Positions 1 through 8,748 of a stretch of 24,141 nucleotides of DNA are shown here, one piece after another. The first letter of the stretch is position 1; each line of letters starts with the position of its first letter. Both the position numbers and the translations under genes were made by a program. The DNA lies in assembly GCA_016781705.1 (NCBI GenBank), contig JADDPV010000286.1, positions 1 through 24,141 on the forward strand, read 5' to 3'. The DNA comes from Rubrobacter sp. Its GTDB lineage: Bacteria; Actinomycetota; Rubrobacteria; Rubrobacterales; Rubrobacteraceae. The notes under the pieces are model-generated. The model searched no databases. It was not told where the DNA came from and saw only the letters and a list, made by a program, of their open reading frames with translations.

Positions 1-52
1 TAGGCAGAGCAGCGCAAGCCTCGACGCTGGTTTTCTCCAGGTGAGATTGGCA

Positions 53-1750
53 ATGCGGACGAAGATCAGATATCCGGCTCGAACCACCTCTGTTTCGGTA
101 GCTCTTCTGCTTGTCGTACCCACGCTCGCCCACCTCCTGTTCTCCTGGATGGGTTTCAGCCCCACTGACAATGGGTTCACGCTGGCCTACAGCAGGCGCA
201 CCCTGGAGGGGGAGGTCCCCCAACGCGACTTCATCATCATACGACCCTTCGTCTCCCCCCGATCCACACGCCCTTCGTCCTCTTCGGCGGCGAGTACACC
301 TACTGAGCATCCCGCTTTTTCGTATGGTTCCAGTTCGCGTGTATCGGTTGGGCGTGGGCGTGTATCATCGACCACGCTTTCGGCAACGTCGCGAAGCTGC
401 TCGTCGCCCTAATAAGCTTTGCCGCTTCGGCTCACCTGTTCATGCTCACGGCCTGGCACAACACCATCGACGGCGTGTTCCTGTCCTCTATAGGGGTGTG
501 GGTGCTCGCGACGCGGGAACGCCCCACCGCAAAGTCCGTCGGCTACCTACTGATCGCCGCCTCCTACCTGTGCAAGCAGAACTTCCTGCTCGTGGCCCCG
601 TTCTGCTTGCTGCTCTTCGGCGACTGGCGGGAGAAGAAATACTGGCTGGCCGTGGCCCCGCCCGGGGTCGCTTACTGCGCTTACCTGTTAGCCGCGGGAG
701 CGTTCCCCGAAGCCGTCATGCAATTGACCGCCCAAATGGACCTCGCGTCCGCGGGGGTGAAGAGCTATCTGAACTACGGGTCCTTGCTCGGCTTGCGGGC
801 AGGGCTTTGCGCGATGCTCCTGTCGAACGCGGATGCCCTCCTGCCGCCACGCGCCGGGAACATATCGAGGTACGCCCAAGCACCCGCGCTTATAACGCTA
901 CCGGCGTCTTTAGTCTCGCTCGGGTTTTACCTGCGGGGTCTGTCCACGGTGTCCTTCGGGGTTTTCGGTGGTTCTCGGCGCCACTGTGTACCGTGTACCG
1001 GACACGGCAACACGAAGAGACCGAAAGACAGACGTCATGCTGATCGTTCTGCTGCTGGCGTGGAGCGCCTCGCTCTCGCTGGGGTACAACAACCCGGCAC
1101 ACTGCTGTTGGGTCCCTTGCTCGCGGCGCTCGCGTACTCGTCGCGCGTACCCCACGACCCCAGGTGGCCCCGGACGACGCTGGTGGTCGCGGGGGTGGCG
1201 GTCCTGTTGAGCTTCGGCGCGTCCAGGCCGTACCACATATACCGGGAGCGGCCGTCGAGTGAGCTGACCGAGCCGTTGGGCGGGGTGCTGCCGGGCCGGA
1301 CGTTTAATCTACACCAACCCGAGTACCCACGAGTTCATGGTGGATCTCCGCAACGCCACGGATACGGTTTCGGCGAGGGGCGAGAGGTACGCGATCGTCC
1401 CGGAGGTTGCCGGATGGTGGGTCCAATCGGCGCAGCCAAACCCTCTGCCCGTCGGCTGGCCCTGGCCGGTGGAGTTGAGCAACCGGCACCTGACCGACCG
1501 CGTCACGAGCGATCTCCAGGCCGAAAGGGGAGAAGTGGTCGTGATCGTCCAGAAGGCAGACCCCTTCTACGTGGAGGACAGGTTCGTGCCGCTGGCGGAC
1601 GATCACTACCCGGTAGTGGGGTATGTTCGTGCGCACTTCAGGAAGACCCACGAGACCAAATTTTTCGAGCTTTACGAGTATGCGCGCGCTTCGAGCCCCT
1701 CCTCCGCCTGCTATCCCGGAATCGAGAACGGCATTACCACCAGGACATAG
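53..1750 (+). pseudogene. Decayed polytopic membrane protein, GT-C glycosyltransferase-like
   Basis: The remnant is readable only by switching frames. It starts at ATG 53 (or GTG 41) with a hydrophobic segment followed by a stretch reading TDNGFTLAYSRRTLEGEVPQ, then RDF. That pattern is typical of the first luminal loop of GT-C/PMT-type membrane glycosyltransferases. Near 255 the coding sense moves to another frame, which carries an internal TGA at 304-306 inside an aromatic stretch (EYTY*ASRFFVW) and continues through several membrane segments to about 965. Further frame switches lie near 965, 1095 and 1290. The C-terminal part (about 1290-1750) is a soluble domain ending at TAG 1748-1750. 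At least four shifts plus a nonsense codon make a functional product unlikely. The family is inferred from the N-terminal pattern and hydrophobicity only; no catalytic motif is proven. Confidence 0.7.
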
Positions 1751-1766
1751 GGGCGGTAGCGCACCG

Positions 1767-1786
1767 GCATGGCCTGCTTGCCATGC
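1767..1786. terminator. Possible hairpin between convergent genes
   Basis: A perfect 7-bp inverted repeat (GCATGGC / GCCATGC) with a 6-nt loop sits between the end of the decayed membrane gene and the stop of the VanW gene. No T-run follows on either strand, so termination by it is uncertain. Confidence 0.3.
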
Positions 1787-1796
1787 GACCTGTTCG

Positions 1797-3551
1797 TTAA
1801 GGGTTAACTGGTGGGACGGGGACTTCGGGCGGGGGGATAATCTCGCCCTTTTCGTCCACGAGAGGCTTGTAGGTGTCCTTGTGGAGGACGCCGTCGAAAA
1901 CGACCTCGCCATCTTTGGTGATCTTCTGTCGGGTGGTCCACTTGGACTGCTCGTCGTTCATCTGGGTGGGGTTGGAGCTCATCTCCACCTTCGTCCCGTT
2001 GGGGCGACCGTAGACCTCGGCGTAGATAAAGCCGTCGTCGGCGACGTACTCGCGCAGCAGCACGTACCCGTCGGTGGTGTTCACGAACTTCATGTCCAGG
2101 GCCTGGCTCTGGGAGTTCCCGAACCAGACGGTGGCGTCGAGGCCGGGCCGGATGTAGGGCAGCTGCGCATAGTGCGGGTGTCGCTCGGTAACGTCGAGGC
2201 CCGCGTAATTCGCCGCCATGTACAGCGTCGAGGTGACCTGGCACAACCCACCACCGTCGGCCTTCGTCTCCTGGCCGTCTATGATGACCTTGGTCTCGTT
2301 GTAGTCAAGCGAGGAGACGGTGTCGTTCATGGAGAACGTCTCCCCCGGCCCGACGAACGTGCCGTTCACGCCCCCCGAGGCTATCCTCAGGTTCTCCACC
2401 CTGTCGCCGGTATCGGCCACGACCGTGTAATTTGTGCGGTACCTGCCCAACAACTGCGTCGGCTTGAGCCCCTCGGCCTCGGCAGTCGTCAACTCGGGCT
2501 CGGACACCACCACGGGCACCTCGTACGCGCGCACCCCCTCAAAGAGGCCAGCCTCGAGGTCGGCGAAGAGCTTCTGTTCCTCGATCTCCCGCCCGGCCTC
2601 GCCGCCGGTGACGACGATCTCTCCCCCGCGAAGCTCGTAGCCCGCCTCCACCGGCTCGGCGGTGAGCCCCTCATAAACGTCGGCGAGCACCTCGCGCAAC
2701 GCCTCCGGGTCGAGACCGACCTTCACTTCCCCCCCCTCCGGCGTAAACGAGAGGGCAGCCCCGATCTCCTCCGGCGAGAGGACCCACTCCTGCTCCTGAG
2801 CGGAGAGCACGGCTTCTCCATCCATCGCCCTCTCCGCCTTCTCCGCGGCCCGCTCGGCCTCGGCGGTTGTGACGGAGGGCTCGAGCGGCTCCCCGACTAT
2901 CCGGGCCTCGCCGGTCGCACCGCCGACGGCGCGCTCGACCTCGACGATCGTGGCCGGCACGTCCACGCGATACCCCTCGCGCGACTCCCCCACCACTACC
3001 CCGCCGGCCCCCTCGACGTCGACCGTAGCCTCCCGCGGCTCCTCGTCCATGCGCGCGGCGAGCGCCTCCACCTGGGCCGCGACCAGGCCCCGATCGTATT
3101 CGACCTCCGGCGTGACCTGCGCACCACCGTAGAGCGCCCTGAGTCGGTCGACCACCCGCTCCAGGGCGTTCCCCCGCCGCCCGAAGCCATACGCCTCGTC
3201 CACGGTCGCCGCAGCGTCGTAGGAGACTCCTATCTGCGCGCCGGAGACAGCGACGTCTTGCGGCCCCCCAATAACCGGGACCTCACCGAGCCTCTCGGCC
3301 AGGAGGTCCTCGACGACCGCGCGAGCCTCCACAGGCGTCTTGCCGCCGACGTCCGCCCCGGCGACCGTGACGCCGTCCAGGATCCTGCCGGAGTTACTCC
3401 AGTAGTCCGCCGCTGCCAAAACCGCCACCAGAGCGCACGCGACCGCCATCACGAGCGCCGACCTGCGCCGCTTCCGCTTCCTCACGGACCCGCCGCCAGA
3501 GCCAGCCTCCCCTAGTTCGATCCTCTGCTTCAAAGCCCTGTAACCCAACAA
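1797..3551 (-). CDS. VanW family protein with peptidoglycan-binding-like repeats
   Basis: Predicted 584-residue envelope protein. From the chosen TTG start (3551) a basic run (RKRKRRR, about residues 24-30) precedes one hydrophobic segment (about 31-48), so it is probably anchored in the membrane with the bulk outside. Residues about 60-350 are an acidic, Ala/Glu/Val-rich region of the PG_binding_4/YoaR type that normally precedes VanW. The VanW domain follows (about 365-500), with NLRIASGGVNGTFVGPGETF and then GGGLCQVTSTLY. A short beta-rich G5-like tail and a proline-rich end (IPPPEVPVPP) close the protein. VanW proteins co-occur with vancomycin-resistance loci in some firmicutes, but their reaction is unknown. 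Here nothing nearby suggests resistance; a general wall role is inferred. The TTG is chosen because GGAGGG lies six bases upstream; GTG 3485 and ATG 3755 are alternatives with poorer sites. Confidence 0.9.
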   Translation of the reverse strand: MLGYRALKQRIELGEAGSGGGSVRKRKRRRSALVMAVACALVAVLAAADYWSNSGRILDGVTVAGADVGGKTPVEARAVVEDLLAERLGEVPVIGGPQDVAVSGAQIGVSYDAAATVDEAYGFGRRGNALERVVDRLRALYGGAQVTPEVEYDRGLVAAQVEALAARMDEEPREATVDVEGAGGVVVGESREGYRVDVPATIVEVERAVGGATGEARIVGEPLEPSVTTAEAERAAEKAERAMDGEAVLSAQEQEWVLSPEEIGAALSFTPEGGEVKVGLDPEALREVLADVYEGLTAEPVEAGYELRGGEIVVTGGEAGREIEEQKLFADLEAGLFEGVRAYEVPVVVSEPELTTAEAEGLKPTQLLGRYRTNYTVVADTGDRVENLRIASGGVNGTFVGPGETFSMNDTVSSLDYNETKVIIDGQETKADGGGLCQVTSTLYMAANYAGLDVTERHPHYAQLPYIRPGLDATVWFGNSQSQALDMKFVNTTDGYVLLREYVADDGFIYAEVYGRPNGTKVEMSSNPTQMNDEQSKWTTRQKITKDGEVVFDGVLHKDTYKPLVDEKGEIIPPPEVPVPPVNP

Positions 3552-3557
3552 CGCGCG

Positions 3558-3563
3558 CCCTCC
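3558..3563 (-). promoter_or_regulatory. Shine-Dalgarno site fixing the VanW TTG start
   Basis: GGAGGG on the minus strand lies 6 nt before TTG 3551-3549. It favours this start over the longer ATG 3755 reading, whose first 68 residues do not resemble a signal anchor, and over GTG 3485, whose nearest purine run is about 20 nt away. Confidence 0.55.
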
Positions 3564-3759
3564 ATGTGCCTCGCTTGACGCGCCTCCGGCACGCCAGGGA
3601 CCCTCCAAGTGTAACCGATGACCCGCCCCCAAAGCAGACCCGAACCCCGAAAATCCACCACACAAGACCCGAGTGGTATCCATCTTGACTCGCACCTCAA
3701 ACGCCCAGCCGATCCCGCCGCAACCCTCGCGACACGCCGAAAAGATCTTCTGCACGATC

Positions 3760-3787
3760 TTGACATACTTTCATATATGTGTAAACT
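3760..3787 (+). promoter_or_regulatory. Sigma-A-type promoter with extended -10
   Basis: A perfect -35 (TTGACA, 3760-3765), a 16-bp AT-rich spacer and -10 TAAACT (3782-3787) preceded by TG (3779-3780) form a strong vegetative promoter. Transcription would begin near 3794, downstream of which lies the AGGAGG site for the gene at 3832. This is the clearest promoter in the window. Confidence 0.75.
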
Positions 3788-3821
3788 GCATATAGCTAAT
3801 GGAGTTGGCAGAGACGGACAT

Positions 3822-3827
3822 AGGAGG
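3822..3827 (+). promoter_or_regulatory. Shine-Dalgarno site fixing GTG 3832
   Basis: AGGAGG ends 4 nt before GTG 3832. The in-frame ATG at 3799 is only about 5 nt after the predicted transcription start and lacks a ribosome site, so the GTG is preferred. Confidence 0.65.
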
Positions 3828-3831
3828 CAGA

Positions 3832-4353
3832 GTGGAGACTTTCGGTACGGAGAAGGCCAACAGGGCGGCCGAGGCGTTCGTGGAGCGGACGGCGGACTCC
3901 TACAAGGTTGTTCTGGATCATATGATCGGGTTGCAGGACCGGAACGTGCAGTACGTACGGGGCTTGTTCGAGGGCTTCGCGAGCGAGGTCCGGCATCAGG
4001 TGAATGCCAACCGCGTGATCACGCGGGAGCTCGTTGAGCGGGCCGAGGAGCAGCGCGACACTCTCCGGGCGGTAGTCGAGGAGCCGCTCCACGCCTACTG
4101 GAACCTCGCGTTCACGCCGCTCTCCTACTACAAGGAGGGCATCGAGCAGGCCGAGCGGGTCACGCCGGTCAGCGATATCAACACCGGGTTGCCGATCGCG
4201 AACTACGATGAGCTAAACGTGGGTGAAATCTCGCAGAAGATCGACAACCTCTCCGTCGAGGACCTCAGGAAGGTTCGGGCCTACGAGAAGGGTCACAAGA
4301 ACCGCGACACCCTCGTCGAGCAGATCGACCGCAAGATCAAGGCCGCCTCGTAA
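3832..4353 (+). CDS. Small helical protein of unknown function (phasin-like character)
   Basis: A 173-residue soluble protein with no signal peptide or membrane segment. The first ~105 residues are predicted amphipathic helix rich in Glu, Arg, Ala and Val, reminiscent of phasins or other coiled-coil surface-coating proteins. A Pro/Tyr-rich linker follows (about 107-132). The C-terminal ~50 residues read as a compact helical module (LPIANYDELNVGEISQKIDN, then LSVEDLRKVRAYEKGHKNR). Modules of this kind, with Y-D-x-L-x-x-x-E-I, L-S and V-R-x-Y-E at these spacings, recur at the C-termini of actinobacterial helical proteins. The function is not recognised; a phasin-like or structural role is only a guess. 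It has its own promoter and terminator, so it is a single-gene transcript. Starting at ATG 3799 would add 11 residues. Confidence 0.85.
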   Translation: METFGTEKANRAAEAFVERTADSYKVVLDHMIGLQDRNVQYVRGLFEGFASEVRHQVNANRVITRELVERAEEQRDTLRAVVEEPLHAYWNLAFTPLSYYKEGIEQAERVTPVSDINTGLPIANYDELNVGEISQKIDNLSVEDLRKVRAYEKGHKNRDTLVEQIDRKIKAAS

Positions 4354-4377
4354 GGTAGCCTGGAGAGCGTGACGGGA

Positions 4378-4407
4378 GGGCCGGGGCATTTTGCCCCGGC
4401 CCTTTTT
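4378..4407 (+). terminator. Rho-independent terminator
   Basis: An 11-bp perfect GC-rich stem (GGGCCGGGGCA / TGCCCCGGCCC) with a TTT loop is followed directly by TTTTT (4403-4407). It ends the transcript of the gene at 3832-4353. In the other direction there is no T-run. Confidence 0.92.
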
Positions 4408-4417
4408 CGTGCCCGCG

Positions 4418-5407
4418 CTACCTCGCTTTTTCGCTGTCCTCGCCCAGAAACCCTCTCGCGGAGCGCAGGCGGTCCTCGGCCTCCTCGCCCATACGCCGCA
4501 GAAGCGCGGCAGCGGCCGGTACGTCGCGTATCAGGTCCGTCCCTTCCCCGGACCAGACCATCGCCGTGTCGAAGTCCCCGCTCGCCGAGGCTTCCCGAAA
4601 CGCTCTGGCCTCGTCGTCCAGAGCGGCGATCAGGTCGTCTTCCCGCCCGTCCCAGCGCTCCAGGAAGGGGTTTACGAGGGCACGGCCGGTGTAGGGTTCG
4701 GGCCAGCCTTGCCCGCGCACCACGTCGAAGACGCGCGTCCTGCGCGTATCGCCGCCGGAAGCTCCAACGAGGCGCTCCTTCGCGCGCTCGTGACCCGAGG
4801 ATTCGGCGGACGCGTAGAAGCGCGTGCCCACGAGCGCGCCTTCGGCGCCGAGCATCAGCGCCGCCGCGAGGCCGCGCCCGTCGGCGATGCCGCCGGCGGC
4901 CAGGACGGGCGTCGGTGAGACCGCGTCCACGGCGGCGGGTACGAGGGGCAGCGTGGAGCGAGCGTCGGCGCCATGCCCACCGGCCTCGGTGCCCTGGGCG
5001 ACGATGAAGTCGGCGCCCGCCTCGGCGGCGGCGCGGGCGTCTTCGACGCTCTGGACCTGGAGGATCAAGGCGCACCCCGCCTCCTTGATGGCGGGGACGT
5101 AGGGCCGCGGGTCGCCGAAGGAGAGCATGAAAGCCGAGGGCTCGTAGCTCAGGGCGAGCTCGACGGTTTCGCGGGTGGCGTGCCAGGTGATCAGGCCGAC
5201 ACCCCATGGCCGCTCCGTTTCGGACCTCACGACCGCGAGCTCTGTGCGCAGCCAGTCGGGGTCGCCGTACCCGCCGCCGACCAGCCCGAGGCCGCCAGCG
5301 CCGGAGACCGCCGCGGCCAGACGCCCGCCGGAGACCTGCGCCATCGGGGCGGAGACTACCGGGTACTCGAGCCCGAAGGCCCTCGTCAGGGCGGTCCTTA
5401 TGGGCAT
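4418..5407 (-). CDS. Nitronate monooxygenase / 2-nitropropane dioxygenase family flavoprotein
   Basis: A 329-residue cytoplasmic TIM-barrel flavoprotein. Visible family features are the N-terminal P-V-V-S-A-P-M-A strand (about 16-23), the QGTEAGGHG segment (138-146) with the probable catalytic His145, the phosphate-binding AAGGIADGRG (170-179) and GALVGTRF (190-197). These fit FMN-dependent nitronate monooxygenases, which oxidise alkyl nitronates, and related NAD(P)H:flavin oxidoreductases that share the fold. Length is normal. Only 10 bp separate its ATG from the stop of gabT, so the two are almost certainly co-transcribed. Substrate cannot be told from sequence; in this neighbourhood a role with nitro compounds or as a general flavin reductase is equally possible. 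The neighbouring catabolic genes do not by themselves settle the reaction. Confidence 0.88.
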   Translation of the reverse strand: MPIRTALTRAFGLEYPVVSAPMAQVSGGRLAAAVSGAGGLGLVGGGYGDPDWLRTELAVVRSETERPWGVGLITWHATRETVELALSYEPSAFMLSFGDPRPYVPAIKEAGCALILQVQSVEDARAAAEAGADFIVAQGTEAGGHGADARSTLPLVPAAVDAVSPTPVLAAGGIADGRGLAAALMLGAEGALVGTRFYASAESSGHERAKERLVGASGGDTRRTRVFDVVRGQGWPEPYTGRALVNPFLERWDGREDDLIAALDDEARAFREASASGDFDTAMVWSGEGTDLIRDVPAAAALLRRMGEEAEDRLRSARGFLGEDSEKAR

Positions 5408-5417
5408 GGGCGTCCGT

Positions 5418-6761
5418 CTATGACGTCGCCGCGGCTATGGCGCGGTCGAGGATGGCGAAGCCCTCGTCTAGCTCGTCGTCCTCGATCACGAGCGGCATGA
5501 GCGTCCGGATCACGTTGGAGAACTGGCCGGCGGTGATGAGCAGCAAACCCTCCCCCAGGGCGTTCTCGACGATGCGGGCCATGAGCGCCTTGTCGGGCTC
5601 GCGGCTCTCACGGTCGGTGACCACCTCCATCGCCGCCATCGGCCCGATCCCCCGCACGTCGCCCAGCGTGTCCGGGTATTTCGCCTGCAAGTCGCGCATC
5701 GCGCCCTGGACGCGCTCGCCGAGCCGCTCGGCGCGGCCCAGCAGGTCCTCCTTTTCGAAGGTCTCCAGGACCGCCAGCGACGCGGCGCAGGCCAGGGGGT
5801 TGCCGCCGTAGGTCGTGCCCAGGCCGCCCTGATGCACCGCGTCCATGATCTCCTTCTTGCCGGTCACGCCGCCGAGCGGGAGCCCGCTCGCCATGCTCTT
5901 CGCCGTGGTTACGATGTCCGGCTCGACGCCCGCGTGCTCGATGGCGAACATCTTGCCGGTGCGCCCGAAGCCCGTCTGGACTTCGTCCGCGATCAGGACG
6001 ATGCCGTACTCGTCGCACAGCTCGCGCAGCTTTCGCAGGTAGAAGTCCGGGAACGGGATGAAGCCGCCCTCACCCGAGACGGGCTCGACTATGATCGCCG
6101 CGAGGTTCTCGGGGTCGAAGGTGCCAACGAAGCCGCGCGTGAGGAGGTCGAGGCAGTTGCCGCGGCAGCCGTTCGAGCAGTCCTTCTGCGCGGGGCATCG
6201 GTACGGGTAGGGGGCGGGTACGCGGTAGACCTCCGGGGCGAAGGGGCCGAAGTTCTTTTTGTACGGGTCGATCTTGCTGGTCAGCGTCATCGCGAGCAGC
6301 GTGCGGCCGTGGAAAGCGTTCTCGAAAGCGAGGACGCCGTTGCGGCCCGTGTAAGAGCGCGAGATCTTGACGGCGTTCTCGACGGCCTCGGCCCCGGAGT
6401 TGAAGAACGCCGACCGCTTCTCCGAAGAACCGGGGACGAGCTCGTTGAGCTTCTCGGCGAGCTCGACGTAGGGCTCGTAGGGCACCACCCCGAAACAGGT
6501 GTGCGTCATCCTCTCGGCCTGCGCCCTGACCCTCTCGACCACGCGCGGGTCGGCGTGGCCGACGTTGATGCAACCGATGCCCCCGGTGAAGTCTATGAAC
6601 GTGTTGCCGTCCACGTCCGTAAGAAGCGCGCCCTTCGCCTCCGAGGCGAAAATGGGGAGCGGGGCCGCGAGGGCGGCCGAGACGGCCCCCTTGCGACGCT
6701 CCATCAACTCCCGGCTCCTCGGGCCCGGTATCTCTGTCTTGATCCTCGTCGAACCCAGCAT
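5418..6761 (-). CDS. gabT: Class III aminotransferase, probable 4-aminobutyrate aminotransferase
   Basis: A 447-residue PLP enzyme of fold type I. Key features are NSGAEAVENA (121-130), AFHGRT (149-154), IVEPVSGEGG (224-233), DEVQTGFGRTG (259-269, with the cofactor Asp259) and the Schiff-base lysine K288 in TTAKSMASGLPLGG. GTTYGGNPLA (315-324) binds the phosphate. These match GabT, which moves the amino group of GABA to 2-oxoglutarate to give succinate semialdehyde and glutamate; acetylornithine or other omega-amino acid aminotransferases are the main alternatives. A Cys-rich insertion (C189, C195, C199, C203) follows the YPY segment. The ATG at 6761 has GGGAG close upstream. It sits downstream of ald and an aminotransferase remnant and just upstream of the flavoprotein gene, consistent with a catabolic transcription unit. 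Confidence 0.9.
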   Translation of the reverse strand: MLGSTRIKTEIPGPRSRELMERRKGAVSAALAAPLPIFASEAKGALLTDVDGNTFIDFTGGIGCINVGHADPRVVERVRAQAERMTHTCFGVVPYEPYVELAEKLNELVPGSSEKRSAFFNSGAEAVENAVKISRSYTGRNGVLAFENAFHGRTLLAMTLTSKIDPYKKNFGPFAPEVYRVPAPYPYRCPAQKDCSNGCRGNCLDLLTRGFVGTFDPENLAAIIVEPVSGEGGFIPFPDFYLRKLRELCDEYGIVLIADEVQTGFGRTGKMFAIEHAGVEPDIVTTAKSMASGLPLGGVTGKKEIMDAVHQGGLGTTYGGNPLACAASLAVLETFEKEDLLGRAERLGERVQGAMRDLQAKYPDTLGDVRGIGPMAAMEVVTDRESREPDKALMARIVENALGEGLLLITAGQFSNVIRTLMPLVIEDDELDEGFAILDRAIAAATS

Positions 6762-6889
6762 GGCTCCCGCCTTTCAACTCTCCTCGCTACGCGCCGGTAG
6801 CTTACCAACTCTCGCGCCGCGTCTCGCGTTACCCACCGCCCTTCCTCTTGGCGCCGGGGGTTCGCGGCAGAGCCCCAACGCCTCCCTGT

Positions 6890-7545
6890 CGCCACCCTCT
6901 GCAGGGCGTCGATGCTCTCCTTCACGGCGCGGACGATGAGCCGCGAGTCTTCGTCGTCGGTGACGACGAGCGACGGTGAGAGCGTCACGACTTGTCGAAA
7001 CCCGCCACCGCGTCTCCGTTCTTGCCCCCGTTCAGCCCGCGCTGTTCGCAACCCGCCACGACCACCCCACCTCCTCCACGCTCGCTGGCGCCCGGCTCCC
7101 CTCCTCCTCGATCAGCTCGACGCCGAGGAGGAGGCCCCTGCCCCTGACTCGCCGACGTTAGGGTGGTCGATCCTCGGAGCCGGAGTTGGAGTAGAGGATG
7201 ATGTACTGGCATCCGGGCACTCGTTTGGACTCTCGGCGAGCTCGACGGCGGGCCGGCGGCTCATGGTCGGCGGGTAGTACGGGAGCTTCACGAGTCGCCC
7301 CTCGTAGGCGGCGCGGGCGAGTTCCTCGCGCCCGTAGCCGACGTTGAGACACCACAGACCGCTCATGCCGTCCAGGTACGGTTGCCGCTCGTGTCCGAGG
7401 TCCGGGCTTCAGATCCCTCCTCGACCATCGGGCGCGGGTGCAGGCCCTCCGCCGCCGTTCGGCGTGCAGCGGCTCATCGCGTGCCACACGTGCCGCTCGT
7501 CCTTCTCGACTCACTCGCGGGTCTTCTCTGCTCCCTCGCGTCCAC
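6890..7545 (-). pseudogene. Class III aminotransferase remnant with large internal deletion
   Basis: Pieces of an omega-amino acid:pyruvate-type aminotransferase can be read across shifting frames. A GTG (7545) has GGGGAGG 5 nt upstream. Then come RHVWHAMSRCTPNGG, YLDGMSGLWCLNVGYGREEL, KLPYYPPTMSRRPAVELAES and YIILYSNSGSE, which are the normal N-terminal ~130 residues. The next recognisable piece, VRGRGLLLGVELIEE, belongs near residue 340, followed by GLNGGKNGDAVAGFDK and VVTLSPSLVVTDDEDSRLIV. About 0.7 kb containing the PLP lysine is therefore missing, and at least three frameshifts are present. The 3' end is approximate. It lies between ald and gabT on the same strand, so the ancestral operon probably had three consecutive amino-group enzymes. 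The family call is sound; the exact substrate is unknown. Confidence 0.82.
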
Positions 7546-7561
7546 GGGCACCTCCCCCTCA

Positions 7562-8680
7562 TTAGCTCAGGAATTTCCGTGGGTCCTCGTAGGGCAGCCC
7601 GTGCGCCTCGGCCACCGGCTCGCTGACGAGGCTGCCGCCCAGGGTCGAGAGCCCCTTCGCGAGCGTCGGGTCGGTTCGCGCCGCGCCCCCTATGCCCTCG
7701 TCGGCTATCCTGATCAAGTACGGCAGCGTGGCGCTGGTGAGCGCGAGCGTCGAGGTGCGCGCCACCGCGCCGGGGATGTTGGCGACGCAGTAGTGGACCA
7801 CGCCCTCCTCGACGTAGGTGGGGTCCGAGTGGGTGGTGGGCCGGGCGGTCTCGACGCACCCGCCCTGATCTATGGCCACGTCCGCGACGACCGACCCGTC
7901 GCGCATGCTCCTCACCATCTCGCGGGTGACGAGCTTGGGCGCCTTCGCCCCGTGTACCAGCACCGCGCCGACCACCACGTCGGACTCGGCGACGTAGGCG
8001 GCGGTCCGGGAGCGGTTAGGGATCACGAGGTCCACCCGCCCCTCGAAGATGTCCGAGAGGTACGCCAGGCGCTTGGGGTTGAGGTCGAGGACGCGCACGA
8101 TGGCGCGCATCCCCACCGCGATCTTGGCGGCCTCCGTCCCCACGACGCCGCCCCCGATGATCGTCACCTTCGCCGCCGGCGTACCCGGCACGCCGCCCAA
8201 GAGCAGCCCCGCCCCGCCCTGCGGGCTCTCCAGGTGGTGCGCCGCCGCCTGTATCGCCATGCGCCCCGCGACCTCGCTCATAGGCGTGAGCAGCGGCAGG
8301 CTCCCGTCCGCGAGCTCGACGGTCTCGTAGGCGATGGCGTCGATCTTCCGCTGCATGAGGAACCCGGTGAGATCCCTGTCCGCAGCCAGGTGCAGGTAGG
8401 TGAAGAGCGCCTGGTCCTCGCGGAAGCGATCGTACTCCTCGGGCACGGGCTCCTTGACCTTCACGATCAGATCCGCGGCCTCGAAGACCTCGCCAGCGTC
8501 TTCGGTCAGCCTCGCCCCCGCCTCCTCGTACTCCTCGTCGGAGAAGCCGGACACCGCGCCGGCCCCCCTCTGGACGACGACCTCGTGGCCGTGGTGCACC
8601 AGCTCGCTAACCCCGTCGGGCTGCATCGAGACGCGGCCTTCTTGGTCCTTGATCTCCTTCGGAACCCCGACGACCGTCAT
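7562..8680 (-). CDS. ald: Alanine dehydrogenase
   Basis: A 372-residue NAD-dependent alanine dehydrogenase, interconverting L-alanine with pyruvate and ammonia in the cytoplasm. The N-terminal VPKEIKDQEGRVSM carries the substrate-binding Arg16. KVKEP (74-78) supplies Lys76, YLHLAA supplies His97, and AIDQGG supplies Asp271; all are one position offset from the classic numbering. The Rossmann loop is IIGGGVVG (174-181), and SEVAGR (135-140) is a family signature. Length is typical. GGGAG precedes the ATG. It is the first gene of the minus-strand catabolic run. Pairing of ald with a pyruvate-dependent aminotransferase is metabolically sensible, because Ald recycles the alanine formed, but that aminotransferase is broken here, leaving gabT as the only intact transaminase. 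Confidence 0.95.
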   Translation of the reverse strand: MTVVGVPKEIKDQEGRVSMQPDGVSELVHHGHEVVVQRGAGAVSGFSDEEYEEAGARLTEDAGEVFEAADLIVKVKEPVPEEYDRFREDQALFTYLHLAADRDLTGFLMQRKIDAIAYETVELADGSLPLLTPMSEVAGRMAIQAAAHHLESPQGGAGLLLGGVPGTPAAKVTIIGGGVVGTEAAKIAVGMRAIVRVLDLNPKRLAYLSDIFEGRVDLVIPNRSRTAAYVAESDVVVGAVLVHGAKAPKLVTREMVRSMRDGSVVADVAIDQGGCVETARPTTHSDPTYVEEGVVHYCVANIPGAVARTSTLALTSATLPYLIRIADEGIGGAARTDPTLAKGLSTLGGSLVSEPVAEAHGLPYEDPRKFLS

Positions 8681-8748
8681 CGCCCTCTCCCTTCCCCGAA
8701 CCAGCTCCTACGCGAGACCGAACCTGAGCTCCCGACCGGTCCACACCT

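Noticed and set aside
304..306. TGA inside the membrane-protein remnant considered as a selenocysteine codon.
   Set aside because: The surrounding gene has several frameshifts, no redox motif is present, and Trp fits the position better.
1623..3515. A 630-codon plus-strand open frame opposite the VanW gene.
   Set aside because: It is a high-GC shadow of the VanW frame, with no recognisable domain.
3552..3755. N-terminal extension of the VanW protein to ATG 3755.
   Set aside because: The extra residues are low-quality Gly/Arg-rich sequence, the start codon almost touches the divergent promoter, and a better ribosome site precedes TTG 3551.
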